64,000 nucleotides of DNA from Methylobacterium sp. AMS5 (GCF_001542815.1 NZ_CP006992.1:464501-528500), one strand, 5' to 3'; counted from the stretch's first letter, positions 1 to 8,874 are shown. The notes: generated by a model from the letters alone, not told the origin. A program made the numbers and translations.

Positions 1-209
1 GGCTTGCCGGTCCGGCGCCAGCGGGCGAGGTCGGAGAGCGACTTGTCGGGCGGCTGGTTCGGGGCGTGGAAGCGCAAGCCATCGAAATGCGCGCTCTGGG
101 GGCCCCGGTAATAGGGGTTCTTGCCCCGGCGATGCGCGGCGTAGCCGACACCCCCGAGGGTCATCACCGTGGCCGCGCTGGCGACCGTGAGCAGGCCACG
201 CTTCTTCAT
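1..209 (-). CDS. MBL-fold metallo-hydrolase, N-terminal fragment
   Basis: Only the first 69 codons lie in the window; the gene runs off the left edge. The ATG at 209 opens with a KKR cluster followed by a hydrophobic stretch (about residues 5-24) that reads as a signal peptide or membrane anchor. After it come NPYYRGP, HFDGLRF and SDLARWRR, in the order seen at the start of UlaG/NAPE-PLD-like metallo-beta-lactamase-fold hydrolases. The metal-binding HxHxDH motif would lie outside the window, so the family call rests on the N-terminal signature alone. It lies just downstream of the Rieske gene on the same strand and may be co-transcribed with it. Confidence 0.6.
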   Translation of the reverse strand, partial: MKKRGLLTVASAATVMTLGGVGYAAHRRGKNPYYRGPQSAHFDGLRFHAPNQPPDKSLSDLARWRRTGK

Positions 210-258
210 ACGGCCAAGATGGCTCGTCCGGTCCGCGGTTCAAGCGCGGCGCAGGGCC

Positions 259-1344
259 TCAGGAGCGCCAGCGCAGCTCCTGGCGGATCAGCGGGTTGGC
301 GAAGGGGCGGCTCTCGCGCGCCGCCTCCAGGGCCTCGCGCTTGAGGCGGAAATACCATTGCGAGGGCAGGTCGCCCTGACCCAGCAGCACCATGGTCGGC
401 TTGCGGTCGAGGCCCGCCTGCGCGTGCTGGAGCACCTGCTGATCCTGGGTCAGGAACTGGCGCATCAGAGGCCGGGCGATCGGCTTCAGGAGGTTGAGCG
501 CCGGCATGCTCCAATAGAGCGCGTTGGTCAGCATCGTCCGGTTGGGCCCCATCGGCGTGGCAAAAGTGTAGTTCGCCACGCGCTTCGTGCCCGCCTTGAT
601 CCGCTCCAGCCGCACGCCGGGCAGACGGAACTCGATCTCGACCTCCGGTGCGCCGCCGAGCAGGCGGTAGACCGGCGAACTCGTCGTGGTCGCGTGGCTC
701 GTCATGACGAAGCCGTGCGGCACGGGCTGGAACGTCTTCAGCTTCTCCCGCAACTCCTTCGAGGGCCGGAACCACCACGTGTCGTGGACGAAGGCGACGT
801 GGCCGGGATCGACGAGGCTCAGCGTCGTCAGGTCGAACGAGGCTTCGACCTCCAGTTCGAGCACGAGGCATCCGGCCGGCTCGAAATCGAGGGAGGGCGC
901 CGCCGGCACGGCGCCGGGGTCGGAGGGGCCGAGATGCGGGTTGACCCAGAGGAAGCCCGCGCTCTCCACGATGGGGAAGCGCTGGACCGCGATGCGCGAG
1001 AAGTCCGAGGCGTCGTGTGCGGAGAGCGTCGGCACGTCGCGGCAGCGCCCATCGGTGCCGAAGCGCCAGCCGTGGAACGGGCACATCAGCGTGTCGCCGT
1101 CGAACTTGCCTTTGGACAGCGCCATGCCGCGATGGGGGCAGCGGTCGCGCAGCGCAAACAGGCTGCCGTCCTTGGCCCGGCCGAGCACGACCTGCTCGCC
1201 GTTGAGCGCGACCGCCCGCATCTTTCCGCCCGCGACCGCCGAGGCTCGACCGGCGCAGTACCAGGCGTTCGACAACGGCTCGCGCATGGCGCGCGGATCG
1301 AGGGCGTCGTCGGTGGAGATGCGCGGGGCGGCGGCGGAGGACAT
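259..1344 (-). CDS. Rieske 2Fe-2S oxygenase, alpha subunit (VanA-like)
   Basis: 361 aa, the usual size for a Rieske non-heme iron oxygenase of the vanillate O-demethylase / aromatic ring-hydroxylating group. The Rieske cluster ligands are visible as C69-P-H71 and C88-PF-H91 (CPHRG and CPFHGW). The catalytic iron motif is seen as DPGHVAFVH (D-x2-H-x4-H). The family uses electrons from a ferredoxin/reductase partner to demethylate or hydroxylate aromatic or other hydrophobic substrates; no reductase gene lies nearby and the substrate cannot be read from sequence. The open frame extends 24 codons further upstream, but that part is arginine-rich and not protein-like, so the ATG at 1344 (MSSAAAPRI) was chosen. 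Confidence 0.85.
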   Translation of the reverse strand: MSSAAAPRISTDDALDPRAMREPLSNAWYCAGRASAVAGGKMRAVALNGEQVVLGRAKDGSLFALRDRCPHRGMALSKGKFDGDTLMCPFHGWRFGTDGRCRDVPTLSAHDASDFSRIAVQRFPIVESAGFLWVNPHLGPSDPGAVPAAPSLDFEPAGCLVLELEVEASFDLTTLSLVDPGHVAFVHDTWWFRPSKELREKLKTFQPVPHGFVMTSHATTTSSPVYRLLGGAPEVEIEFRLPGVRLERIKAGTKRVANYTFATPMGPNRTMLTNALYWSMPALNLLKPIARPLMRQFLTQDQQVLQHAQAGLDRKPTMVLLGQGDLPSQWYFRLKREALEAARESRPFANPLIRQELRWRS

Positions 1345-1700
1345 GGTGTCTGAAGGGCCCGATGCTACGGGCGCCCTCTTTAGGCGCCTCGCAGGCCGCC
1401 GGCCAGCGGCACGCATATGAGACCTTCAGGGCTATCGCTCGAAGAAGCCGCTCGGGCGCCTTTGCGGCGCGGATTTCCAGGATCTCGATCTTGGAAAAAC
1501 ATCGAGCGGAGCGAAAGTCCAAGGTCGCGGAGGCGGCCGCCGGCGCTTGAGGCCGGAGGAGAAGCCGGGGGAATCACTGTAAGTGAGTGCCGTGGCCGGA
1601 CCGCATGCTGCACCGCGGCGAGACAACGCACCGCAACGGCCGCCCAGGGGTCTTTCGCACGGCGAAAATCGCCCCTACCTTGGGCTCATCCGCAACGAAC
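1345..1700. other. Intergenic region upstream of the micro-gene
   Basis: Stretch between the divergent Rieske gene and the micro-gene. No convincing protein gene: open frames here are arginine/proline-rich shadows. There are short dyads just upstream of the micro-gene (GGCGA-AAA-TCGCC near 1660-1673, nested in AGGGG...CCCCT). It presumably carries the promoters of both flanking genes, but no clear -35/-10 pair stands out. Confidence 0.5.
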
Positions 1701-1717
1701 GAAAGGAGGTGATCCAG
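1701..1717 (+). promoter_or_regulatory. Extended Shine-Dalgarno, 17-nt complement of the 16S rRNA 3' end
   Basis: GAAAGGAGGTGATCCAG at 1701-1717 is the exact reverse complement of the expected alphaproteobacterial 16S 3' end (CTGGATCACCTCCTTTC). The GGAGG core ends seven bases before the GTG at 1717, an ideal spacing. Ordinary ribosome binding sites match 4-7 bases, so a 17-base match is exceptional. Confidence 0.8.
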
Positions 1718-1785
1718 TGTCTCATTGTCATCAGCCGTCGCCGACGACCAAGACCTGGACTGTTGCCTCCGGCGTGTGCGCCTAA
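1717..1785 (+). CDS. 22-residue micro-protein, function unknown
   Basis: GTG start at 1717 and TAA at 1783-1785 encode MSHCHQPSPTTKTWTVASGV plus CA. The support is contextual: a 17-base Shine-Dalgarno at ideal spacing and a strong hairpin about 50 bases after the stop, giving a compact transcription unit. The peptide has two Cys, two His (SHCH near the N-terminus) and no charged run or membrane segment. It could be a metal-binding peptide, a leader or stalling peptide, or a precursor of a modified peptide; no modification enzyme is adjacent. The family is not recognised. Confidence 0.55.
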   Translation: MSHCHQPSPTTKTWTVASGVCA

Positions 1786-1837
1786 CGCATCCGCGGGATC
1801 TCAGCAGGTTTCGTCGGACTGACCGGTTCGACAATGG

Positions 1838-1863
1838 AAGGGCCGCCCCTCGGGGCGGCCCTT
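1838..1863 (+). terminator. Strong hairpin, probable terminator of the micro-gene
   Basis: Perfect 12-bp inverted repeat AAGGGCCGCCCC / GGGGCGGCCCTT (1838-1849 with 1852-1863), followed by CGCATTT. The downstream T-run is weak, so it may act bidirectionally, also ending the convergent coiled-coil gene. Confidence 0.65.
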
Positions 1864-1874
1864 CGCATTTCTAG

Positions 1875-1922
1875 AGCATCGTCCCGAAAGGTGGTTGCCG
1901 GCTTTCGGGAAAAAGATGACGC
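1875..1922. repeat. REP-like palindromic element, copy 1
   Basis: Core CCCGAAAGGTGGTTGCCGGC followed by TTTCGGG forms a hairpin (CCCGAAAG / CTTTCGGG) flanked by GCATCGT on the left and GATGACGC on the right. It lies in a convergent intergenic region. Near-identical copies are at 6077-6120, 37156-37203 and 45844-45893. Confidence 0.85.
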
Positions 1923-1954
1923 GAAAACAAGAGCCTCAAGCATCTCGCGACAGT

Positions 1955-2461
1955 TCAGCGGTGCTGAACCTGGAACAGCGGGGCGGCCAGGGCCTCGCAG
2001 CGGGCGCGCCAGAGGTCGCGCTCGGTCCGCAGGTCGTCCATCTTGCCGACCTCTTCGGCGATGTGGGCGCGCAGCTCGCGAATTTCCTGGGCCAGGATGA
2101 CCTGAAGCTCGTCGCGGCGTTCGGATTCCAGCCGGAGCCGGGCCTTCAGCATCATGTTCTCGGCCATGATCTCGGCGACGTCCTCGTCGGCGGTCTCGGC
2201 CGATTTTGCGGCGACGGAGACGAGGCGGGGCGACCAGCCGCTGTTGCGGGCCTCGGCTTCCGGCTCGGCGGGAGCGGGCTCCGCGCCGCGCGTCTCGACG
2301 GCAGGCGTCTCGGACACGGCGGTGCGCATGCTGGCGAGCCATTCCCGCAGCGGTGCGGTGGCAGCGGGAGTCCGGAGACCGGGCTCGGGAGACGGGGCCT
2401 GTCGCGCGGGTTCCGACATCGGGTAGTCCTCGGGCACCTCCAGCGGTGCGTCGACGAGCAT
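1955..2461 (-). CDS. Hypothetical coiled-coil protein
   Basis: 168 aa. The first ~75 residues are proline/alanine-rich and probably disordered. From about residue 90 to 155 the sequence is a charged heptad-like helix (EIMAENMMLKARLRLESERR, later EIRELRAHIAEEVGKMDDLR), predicting a coiled coil. No signal peptide or membrane segment. An internal ATG at 2419 (MSEPARQ) is an alternative start. It is transcribed toward the REP-like element and lies divergent from the YHS-ffh group. Function unknown; a structural or scaffolding role is only a guess from the coiled coil. Confidence 0.65.
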   Translation of the reverse strand: MLVDAPLEVPEDYPMSEPARQAPSPEPGLRTPAATAPLREWLASMRTAVSETPAVETRGAEPAPAEPEAEARNSGWSPRLVSVAAKSAETADEDVAEIMAENMMLKARLRLESERRDELQVILAQEIRELRAHIAEEVGKMDDLRTERDLWRARCEALAAPLFQVQHR

Positions 2462-2758
2462 CAGACCCGAACATGCTTAACGAAGAGTAAAGCTTAACCG
2501 TCCGCTTACGTGCTTTTCGGGCACAGCCCCAATTTGGTCACCGCGCGGGCCCCCTTCGGGAGCGGGGCGGAAAACGGGCCCGGGATTGACTTGAGACGGT
2601 CCAGGGCCTATCCGCCCGGCTCCATTTCGACGTTCGAACGTCACGATGAGCCGCCGACCGGCCCGAGGGGCCGGAGGTCAACGTCCGACAGCGCGTGTGC
2701 GCCCTCGGGCGCCCTTGTCGTTGCCGCGCGTGCGCCGAAGCGTCAAACGAGCCCTGCC

Positions 2759-2980
2759 ATGGCGCCCGCGAGCGACACCACCCTTCGCATCGAGGATGCG
2801 GTCAACGACCTCTGCCCGTGGTCCGGCAAGCCGATCGTGCCCGAGGCGCTGACCCTCTACAACGGTGCCGTGGTCGGCTTCTGCGATGCGGCGTGCCGGG
2901 ACAAGTTCGCCCGCGCGGTCGCGTCCTTCGAGGATGCGCTGCGCGCGCGCCGCGTGGCCAATGCCGGCCTTCACCAGTAG
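2759..2980 (+). CDS. Small YHS/TRASH-like metal-binding protein
   Basis: 73 aa from the ATG at 2759. Contains CPWSGKPI, then YNGAVVGFC and C-RDKF, with the cysteine spacing of YHS/TRASH zinc-ribbon-like modules (C-P-x-S-G-K-P ... V-G-F-C-x3-C). Such domains bind metal ions and occur in metallochaperones and metal sensors. It ends 18 bases before ffh and could share its transcript, though no functional link to protein targeting is known. The frame stays open upstream to 2510, but that part reads as non-coding, so the short start is preferred. Confidence 0.7.
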   Translation: MAPASDTTLRIEDAVNDLCPWSGKPIVPEALTLYNGAVVGFCDAACRDKFARAVASFEDALRARRVANAGLHQ

Positions 2981-2998
2981 CCCAGGCTGACGCGACAC

Positions 2999-4561
2999 AT
3001 GTTCGAAGGCCTTTCCGACCGCCTCTCCGGCATCCTCTCCGGCCTGACGCGCCGCGGTGCGCTGACGGAAGCCGACGTCACCGCCGCCATGCGCGAGGTG
3101 CGCCGCGCACTCCTCGAAGCGGACGTGGCGCTGGAGGTGGTGCGCTCGTTCACCGACAAGGTGCGCGAGAAGGCGGTGGGCGCCGTCGTCCTCAAGTCGG
3201 TGACGCCCGGCCAGATGGTCGTGAAGATCGTCAACGACGAGCTCATCGCGATGCTCGGCACCGATGCCAGCGTCGTCGATCTCAACGCGCCCGCCCCTGT
3301 CGCCATCCTCATGGTCGGCCTCCAGGGATCGGGCAAGACGACCACCACCGCCAAGATCGCCCGGCGGCTGAACCAGCGTGACAAGCGCCGGGTGCTGCTC
3401 GCCTCCCTCGACACGCGGCGTCCCGCGGCGATGGAGCAGTTGGCGGTGCTCGCCAAGCAGGTCGAGGTCGAGAGCCTGCCGATCGTCGCCGGCCAGTCGG
3501 CGGTGCAGATCGCCAAGCGTGCCATGGAAGCCGCCCGCCTCGGCGGTTTCGACGTGGTCATGCTCGACACGGCCGGCCGCACCACGGTCGACGAAGGCCT
3601 GATGAACGAGGCCGCCGAGGTGAAGGCGGCGACGAGACCCCACGAAGTCCTGCTGGTAGCCGACGCGCTCACCGGCCAGGACGCGGTCAACACCGCGCGC
3701 GCCTTCGACGAGCGCCTCGGCGTCACCGGTATCGTGCTGACCCGCATGGACGGTGATTCCCGCGGCGGCGCGGCGCTCTCCATGCGCGCCGTCACCGGCA
3801 AGCCGATCAAGCTCGTCGGCGTCGGCGAGAAGGTCGATGCGCTGGAGGAATTCCACCCGCAGCGGGTGGCCAACCGCATCCTCGGCATGGGCGACATCGT
3901 CTCGCTCGTCGAGAAGGCGGCCGAGACGATCGACCACGAGCAGGCCCTGCGCACCGCCGAGAAGATGCGGAAGGGCAAGTTCGATCTCGAAGACCTGTCG
4001 ATGCAGCTCGCCCAGATGGAGAAGATGGGCGGCATCGGCGGCCTGATGGGGATGCTGCCCGGCATGGGGCAGATGAAGAAGCAGGTCGAGGGCGCCAACC
4101 TCGACGAGAAGATGTTCAAGCGCCAGCGCGCGATCATCTCCTCGATGACGCCTGCGGAGCGCAAGAATCCGGATCTGCTCAAGAACAGCCGCAAGAAGCG
4201 CATCGCGGCGGGTGCCGGCGTCAAGGTCGAGGAGATCAACAAGCTCCTCAAGATGCACCGGACCATGGCCGACATGATGAAGGCGATGGGTTCGGGCAAA
4301 CGCGGCGGCATCGGCCAGGCGCTCGGCAACATGTTCGGCCTCGGCGGCGGCATGCCGGGCGGGCTGCCGGGCGGGATGAAGCTGCCGCCGGGCATGCCGG
4401 AGCCGACGCCGGAGCAGATCGCGGAGATCGAGAAGCAGTTCGGTGGCAAGCTGCCGCCGATGCCGGCGGGGCTCGGGGCCGGAAAGATGCCGGGCCTGCC
4501 GGGTTTGGGCGGACCGAAGATGCCGGGCCTCGGCGGCTTCCTGCCGGGTAAGAAGAAATGA
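2999..4561 (+). CDS. ffh: Signal recognition particle protein Ffh (SRP54)
   Basis: 520 aa GTPase that binds 4.5S RNA and hydrophobic signal sequences and delivers ribosomes to FtsY at the inner membrane. Order: N-domain (1-95) with the [12 protein letters not shown] helix; G-domain with P-loop GLQGSGKT (107-114), DTAGR (190-194) and [15 protein letters not shown]-domain from about 330, methionine-rich ([15 protein letters not shown]), with [11 protein letters not shown] as the RNA-binding helix. The C-terminal ~90 residues form a Gly/Met/Pro-rich tail, longer than in enterobacterial Ffh. Its stop overlaps the chorismate mutase start (ATGA), which suggests translational coupling. Confidence 0.97.
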   Translation: MFEGLSDRLSGILSGLTRRGALTEADVTAAMREVRRALLEADVALEVVRSFTDKVREKAVGAVVLKSVTPGQMVVKIVNDELIAMLGTDASVVDLNAPAPVAILMVGLQGSGKTTTTAKIARRLNQRDKRRVLLASLDTRRPAAMEQLAVLAKQVEVESLPIVAGQSAVQIAKRAMEAARLGGFDVVMLDTAGRTTVDEGLMNEAAEVKAATRPHEVLLVADALTGQDAVNTARAFDERLGVTGIVLTRMDGDSRGGAALSMRAVTGKPIKLVGVGEKVDALEEFHPQRVANRILGMGDIVSLVEKAAETIDHEQALRTAEKMRKGKFDLEDLSMQLAQMEKMGGIGGLMGMLPGMGQMKKQVEGANLDEKMFKRQRAIISSMTPAERKNPDLLKNSRKKRIAAGAGVKVEEINKLLKMHRTMADMMKAMGSGKRGGIGQALGNMFGLGGGMPGGLPGGMKLPPGMPEPTPEQIAEIEKQFGGKLPPMPAGLGAGKMPGLPGLGGPKMPGLGGFLPGKKK

Positions 4562-4905
4562 CGATCTTGTCCGCACAGGGGATCGATCCCGAGCTGGCAG
4601 GCCTGCGCGAGAGCATCGACAACTTCGATGCCGCGCTCATCCATCTGCTCGCCGAACGCTTCCGCTGCACCCAGCGAGTCGGCGAGTTGAAGGCCCGCAA
4701 GGGTCTGCCTCCCTCCGATCCGGATCGGGAGGCCCGTCAGGTCAAGCGCCTGAGAAATCTCGCGGTCGAAGCCAAGCTCGACCCCGATTTCGCCGAGAAA
4801 TTCCTCGCCTTCGTGGTCAAGGAAGTCATTCGGCACCACCGGACGATCGCCGAAAGCGTCGATCACAACACCACTGCGAAACCCGACACCGAAAGGAACG
4901 ACTGA
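4558..4905 (+). CDS. Chorismate mutase, AroQ class
   Basis: 115 aa, a single all-helical AroQ domain. It converts chorismate to prephenate, the first step toward phenylalanine and tyrosine. Typical elements: [20 protein letters not shown], the catalytic-Arg/Lys segment [20 protein letters not shown], and the C-terminal helix [15 protein letters not shown]. No prephenate dehydratase or dehydrogenase domain is fused. It overlaps ffh by four bases and its TGA overlaps the rpsP ATG by one base, so ffh, this gene and rpsP very likely form one transcript. The same arrangement is common in related bacteria. Confidence 0.93.
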   Translation: MTILSAQGIDPELAGLRESIDNFDAALIHLLAERFRCTQRVGELKARKGLPPSDPDREARQVKRLRNLAVEAKLDPDFAEKFLAFVVKEVIRHHRTIAESVDHNTTAKPDTERND

Positions 4906-5267
4906 TGTCCCTCAAGATCCGTCTCACCCGTGGCGGCGCCAAGAAGCGCCCGTACTACCGCATCGTCATCGCCGATGCCCGCGCCCCGCGCGACGGCCGC
5001 TTCATCGACAAGGTCGGCGCCTACGACCCGATGAAGGCCAAGGACGATCCGGCCCGGATCGTGCTCGACAACGAGAAGATCCAGTCCTGGCTCGCCAAGG
5101 GCGCGCAGCCGACCGACCGCGTCCTGCGCTTCCTCGACGCCGCCGGCCTCGCCAAGCGCCCGACCCGCAACAACCCGCAGAAGGCCGAGCCGGGCGAGAA
5201 GGCCAAGGAGCGCGCCGCCAAGCGCGCCGAGAAGGCTGCCGCCCCGGCCGAAGACGCCGCGGCGTAA
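4905..5267 (+). CDS. rpsP: 30S ribosomal protein S16
   Basis: 120 aa. The conserved core spans residues 1-80: [39 protein letters not shown] and [11 protein letters not shown]. The Ala/Lys/Glu-rich tail (about 90-120) is typical of the longer alphaproteobacterial S16. S16 is an early assembly protein on the 5' domain of 16S rRNA. It overlaps the preceding gene by one base and has an upstream AAAGGAACG ribosome binding site. Confidence 0.97.
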   Translation: MSLKIRLTRGGAKKRPYYRIVIADARAPRDGRFIDKVGAYDPMKAKDDPARIVLDNEKIQSWLAKGAQPTDRVLRFLDAAGLAKRPTRNNPQKAEPGEKAKERAAKRAEKAAAPAEDAAA

Positions 5268-5277
5268 GTCTTCCAAT

Positions 5278-5300
5278 CCCCTCCCCCCTGCGGGGAGGGG
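5278..5300 (+). terminator. Hairpin after rpsP
   Basis: CCCCTCCCC (5278-5286) and GGGGAGGGG (5292-5300) form a perfect 9-bp stem with a 5-base loop, 11 bases after the rpsP stop. There is no strong T-run. It could attenuate transcription between rpsP and rimM, and it is followed by further C/G-tract sequence resembling common alphaproteobacterial intergenic repeats. Confidence 0.5.
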
Positions 5301-5394
5301 TCTTCCGGGGTGGGGGATGCCTCGGGCACCACCCCACCCTCGCTCCCACCCCGTCAGGGGACGGGACAAACGCGCCGTCATCGAGGCACTCTGC

Positions 5395-6078
5395 ATGGCT
5401 CGCCGCCCCGGCTCCTCATCGCGCGGACCTGCGCGGTTCGACCGCCCCGCCGACCGCCTCGCGCCGGAAGCCGTGACCTCGGCCCGCAAGCCGCCGGGCG
5501 CCAAGCCGCCCCCGCCCGCCTCTGCCGATCCGGGGCTCGTTCTGCTCGGCGAGTTCGGCCGGCCGCACGGGCTGCACGGCGAAGTCCGGTTGAAATCCCA
5601 TACCCAGGAGCCCCTGGCGATCGCGGGCTACGGTCCATTGCACGCCTCCGACGGGCGCACCCTCGAATTCGCCAACGTCCGGCCCGCTCCCGGCAGCTCC
5701 CCCGACCTGCTGATCGTACGGGTGAAGGGCGTGGACGACCGCAGCGGCGCCGAAGCCCTCAACCGCGTCACCCTCGCCATCGCCCGCGAGCGTCTGGGCG
5801 AGGTGGAGGACGAAGACGAGTTCTTCCTCACCGACCTGATCGGGCTCACGGTCGAGGACGGGGCCGGAGTGGCGATCGGCACCATCGTGGCGGTGCCGAA
5901 TTTCGGCGGCGGCGATCTGCTCGAGATCCGCCCGGCGGCCGGCGGACCGACCGCGCTCCTGCCCTTTACCAAGGCCTTCGTGCCGACCCTCGATCTCGCG
6001 GGCGGGAAGGTCGTGGCCGATCCGCCGGACGACCTGTTCGCCCCGCCGGGGCCGAAGCCTGCCGACGATCCGGGGTAG
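5395..6078 (+). CDS. rimM: Ribosome maturation factor RimM
   Basis: 227 aa from the ATG at 5395. It binds S19 and assists maturation of the 30S head. The RimM N-domain begins at [20 protein letters not shown]; the PRC-barrel follows at [20 protein letters not shown] through LEIRPAAGG and [14 protein letters not shown]. About 40 residues of Arg/Pro-rich leader precede the domain. An upstream in-frame ATG at 5317 would add non-conserved sequence within the hairpin region, so the later start is preferred. In most bacteria trmD follows directly; here four genes intervene. Confidence 0.92.
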   Translation: MARRPGSSSRGPARFDRPADRLAPEAVTSARKPPGAKPPPPASADPGLVLLGEFGRPHGLHGEVRLKSHTQEPLAIAGYGPLHASDGRTLEFANVRPAPGSSPDLLIVRVKGVDDRSGAEALNRVTLAIARERLGEVEDEDEFFLTDLIGLTVEDGAGVAIGTIVAVPNFGGGDLLEIRPAAGGPTALLPFTKAFVPTLDLAGGKVVADPPDDLFAPPGPKPADDPG

Positions 6079-6120
6079 AGAATCGTCCCGAAAGGTGGTT
6101 CCCGGCTTTCGGGACGATGG
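6077..6120. repeat. REP-like palindromic element, copy 2
   Basis: Immediately follows the rimM stop. ATCGTCCCGAAAG...CTTTCGGGACGAT gives a perfect long palindrome around GTGGTTCCCGG. Same family as 1875-1922. It sits between convergent rimM and the chemoreceptor. Confidence 0.85.
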
Positions 6121-6181
6121 TCCAAGCGTCCGGATTGAAAATCGACCCCGGACGCATTCGGCGACTTCCTCAACACTGAGG

Positions 6182-7864
6182 TCAGGCGGCACGAACCGTC
6201 GTTAGGAACCGGTCGACTTCCGCCGAGAGGCGTTCGGACTGCCGGGACAGCTCGGATGCCGACGAAAGGACCTGACTGGCTGCCACTCCGGTCTCCTCGG
6301 AGGCTTGCGCCACGCCCGCGATGTTGCTCGTCACCTCCGTCGTGCCCGTGGAAGCTTGGGCCACGTTGCGCACGATCTCCTGAGTTGCCGCGCTCTGCTG
6401 CTCGACCGCCGCCGCGATGCCGGCGACCACCGCGTTGATCTCGCGGATGCGGTTGCCGATGCCGCCGATCGCGCCGACCGCCTGATCGGTCACCCCCTGC
6501 ACCTGGCCGATGCGCTGACTGATCTCTTCGGTGGCGCGCGCCGTCTGGTTGGCGAGTTCCTTGACCTCGGTGGCGACGACCGCAAAGCCGCGCCCCGCCT
6601 CGCCGGCGCGGGCCGCCTCGATCGTCGCGTTGAGGGCGAGCAGGTTGGTCTGGCCGGCGATGTTCGAGATCATGCCGACCATGGCGCCGATCTGTTCGGC
6701 GGCCTGCTTGAGTTCCTGCACCAGCTGCGTGGTTTCGTGAGCTTCGGCGACCGCAGTCTCAGCCAGATCGGCCGAGCCCGACACCTGCCGGCCAATCTCC
6801 TGCACCGACGCGCCCAGTTCCTCGGCCGCGGTCGCGACCGTGCTGACGTTGGTCGCCGCCTCCTCAGCCGCGGCGGCGACCGTGGTGGACTGGCTGGCGG
6901 TCTCGGTAGCGGTGGCCGTCATCTGCTGCGCCGTGGCCTGCAATTCCGTGGCGGAAGCCGTGACCATGCCGACGATCGACCCGACCGCCGTCTCGAACCC
7001 GTCGGCGAGTTCCACCATGGTACGCTTGCGCTCGGCGGCGGCGGCCTCGTCGGCGATGCGCTTGATCTCCGCCTGCTCGGCGGCCTTCCGAGCCACCATT
7101 GTCTTGATATCCTCGACCGCACGGCCGACCGCACCGATCTCGTCACCGCGGTCCGCTTCCTTGATCTTGGTGTCGATTTCACCCTTGGCCATCCGCTGGA
7201 GGACGCGGACCAAGTTGCCCAACGGACGCGTGATGCCGACGACGGAGACGAAGATCGCCGCAGCGAGACCGAACAGCATGCCCAGCGCACCGATGCCCAT
7301 CAGGCTGTAGCGGGTGGCGTTGGTCTGATCGGTGAGCAGATCGGAGCTCTTCTCCATATAGGCAGAGATGTCGCTGGCCAGTTTACCGCCCTCGGCGACC
7401 ATGGCAGCAAGGGTTGGGTCGACCGTGCCGTGCATCAAATCGATTGCCTCGGCGTTCTGGTTCAGGGTGCCGAGACGGCGGATCTCACTGACATCCTTGA
7501 CGAAGCGTTCGACGCGCGCGGTCTGCTCATCCAGGCGCGCCGCGAAGGTCGGTGCCTGCCCGCGCAACTCGCTCAGGGTCTGCCGCATGGTCGGAAGCGC
7601 CGCCTCGAAGCCCTCGTTGGCAGCCTTCATCTGGGCCGGATCGGTCTCGGCGATGATCCGGAAGACCCAGTAATTCAACTCGAAGATCAGCTGATTGGAG
7701 CGACGCGCATTGGACACAGCCTTTGCCTCACGGACGATGAAGAGGCTATAGGTGTCGTCAATACTACTCATGCGCGACTGGGCAAACCAGATACACCCCC
7801 CAACTATAACGGTGATCATTACAATAACTGATATAAACTTCGCAAATATTTTGATATGAGACAT
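6182..7864 (-). CDS. Methyl-accepting chemotaxis protein (chemoreceptor 1)
   Basis: 560 aa from the ATG at 7864. TM1 lies at about 8-28 and TM2 at about 190-212, enclosing a ~160-residue helical periplasmic sensor domain without a recognised ligand motif. A HAMP domain follows ([20 protein letters not shown]), then the long signalling coiled coil with the hairpin tip [20 protein letters not shown], which contacts CheA/CheW. The cytoplasmic part is nearly the same as in the chemoreceptors at 20148 and 61095; the sensors differ. The upstream TTG/ATG extension ([11 protein letters not shown]) is less likely. The 5' end and upstream region are AT-rich relative to neighbours. Confidence 0.93.
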   Translation of the reverse strand: MSHIKIFAKFISVIVMITVIVGGCIWFAQSRMSSIDDTYSLFIVREAKAVSNARRSNQLIFELNYWVFRIIAETDPAQMKAANEGFEAALPTMRQTLSELRGQAPTFAARLDEQTARVERFVKDVSEIRRLGTLNQNAEAIDLMHGTVDPTLAAMVAEGGKLASDISAYMEKSSDLLTDQTNATRYSLMGIGALGMLFGLAAAIFVSVVGITRPLGNLVRVLQRMAKGEIDTKIKEADRGDEIGAVGRAVEDIKTMVARKAAEQAEIKRIADEAAAAERKRTMVELADGFETAVGSIVGMVTASATELQATAQQMTATATETASQSTTVAAAAEEAATNVSTVATAAEELGASVQEIGRQVSGSADLAETAVAEAHETTQLVQELKQAAEQIGAMVGMISNIAGQTNLLALNATIEAARAGEAGRGFAVVATEVKELANQTARATEEISQRIGQVQGVTDQAVGAIGGIGNRIREINAVVAGIAAAVEQQSAATQEIVRNVAQASTGTTEVTSNIAGVAQASEETGVAASQVLSSASELSRQSERLSAEVDRFLTTVRAA

Positions 7865-7951
7865 GACTTGCATTCTATCCGCTCTGGAAGTGGACAAACC
7901 TTCGATTGTCCTTTGATATCCAATGCATTTTAAAAATGTTAAAAAGCGCTC

Positions 7952-7975
7952 ACATCACGCTGATCAGCATGATGT
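7952..7975 (-). terminator. 24-bp imperfect palindrome upstream of chemoreceptor 1
   Basis: ACATCA-C-GCTGATCAGC-A-TGATGT is palindromic apart from one mismatched pair. It lies 36 bases past the DUF4239 stop and about 90 bases upstream of the chemoreceptor start, all on the minus strand. On that strand it is followed by GAGCGCTTTTT, so it may be a terminator of the DUF4239 gene; a dimeric-regulator operator for the chemoreceptor is an alternative. Confidence 0.4.
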
Positions 7976-8011
7976 AATTCGCCTCAAACGTGGCGATGCG
8001 CAACGAGCCGC

Positions 8012-8806
8012 TCAGCGTGTGCCCGCCTCCATCGCGGCGCGGGCAAGACGGATCGGTTCGGACGACAGCGCCAGGGGTCCGTCGAAGGGGCGCTCGTGCA
8101 GAGCGACCACGCCGAGCGTCGTCACCATCGCCGCGGAGAACAGGGCGAGCGTCGTCGCCTGCGCGAACGGGCGCTCGCAATGCACGAGGGCGATCGCCGT
8201 CAGCGTCAGGGCGGCGAGCACGAGCAGCGTCAGCCATTTGCTCTCGTCGCTGCGGGCGGCGCTGAGCGCGAGGCGCTCGCTGCGGGTCGAGCGGAGTTGC
8301 ATCACCGCATCGAGCAGCGCGGCGTGCGTCGCCTGCCCCGCCTCCGCGGCGGTGCTCGGGTCGGCCGCGGTCTGGAGCAGACGCCCGAGCGCTTGGCCGG
8401 CGGCGGGAGCAGAGGCGCCGGTCGCGGCCATGGACGGCCACTCCTCCTTCACGACGGCATCGAGATAGGCGAAGAGCGAGGTGCGCAGGCCGCTCATGTC
8501 CGGCGCCGAGGCGATGCTGAGGTCGTAGACCGCGAGTGCATGCGAGCGCTCGGCCTGGAGCACGCGGCTGGCCTGCCGCTGACGCTCCCAGGCATCGTTG
8601 GCGACGAAGCCCGTCAGCAGCGCGAGCAGCACCGCGATCACGCCGATATACGGCGGCACGATACCGGTCGCGAGCAGGCGCATCCCCGCCCGCGTCCCCG
8701 GCAGGGTCGAGAGCAGGCTCAGCAGCAGACAGAGCGCAAGGAAGAGGCCCGAGAGGAGGGTGAACATCAACCAGACGGGTTGGTCGAGCCAGAGGTCGAG
8801 GATCAT
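8012..8806 (-). CDS. DUF4239 membrane protein (bestrophin-like)
   Basis: 264 aa with four predicted membrane segments: two near the N-terminus (about 12-32 and 48-70) and two near the C-terminus (TLLVLAALTLTAIALVHC and LALFSAAMVTTLGVVAL). The long central helical part faces the cytoplasm or periplasm. The layout, including the GFVANDAWERQ segment after TM2, matches DUF4239 proteins, some of which are described as bestrophin-like. Function unknown. The start at 8806 (MILDLWLDQPVWL) was chosen because the upstream frame is not protein-like. It follows the methyltransferase-like gene on the same strand with a 68-base gap. Confidence 0.8.
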   Translation of the reverse strand: MILDLWLDQPVWLMFTLLSGLFLALCLLLSLLSTLPGTRAGMRLLATGIVPPYIGVIAVLLALLTGFVANDAWERQRQASRVLQAERSHALAVYDLSIASAPDMSGLRTSLFAYLDAVVKEEWPSMAATGASAPAAGQALGRLLQTAADPSTAAEAGQATHAALLDAVMQLRSTRSERLALSAARSDESKWLTLLVLAALTLTAIALVHCERPFAQATTLALFSAAMVTTLGVVALHERPFDGPLALSSEPIRLARAAMEAGTR

Positions 8807-8874
8807 TGCCGAACGGACTGCGAGGACGGGCCGGCAGCGTGGCTGGCGAACCACTCCGATTCGGTAAAGACGCG

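Noticed and set aside
2678..4576. Long minus-strand open frames opposite ffh (about 630 codons)
   Set aside because: Arg/His/Leu-rich shadow of the strongly conserved ffh gene in high-GC DNA; no family features.
7921..7945. TTAA-N5-TTAA near 7930 as a CtrA site (also near 20072)
   Set aside because: The spacing is five, not seven, bases, so it does not fit the CtrA consensus.
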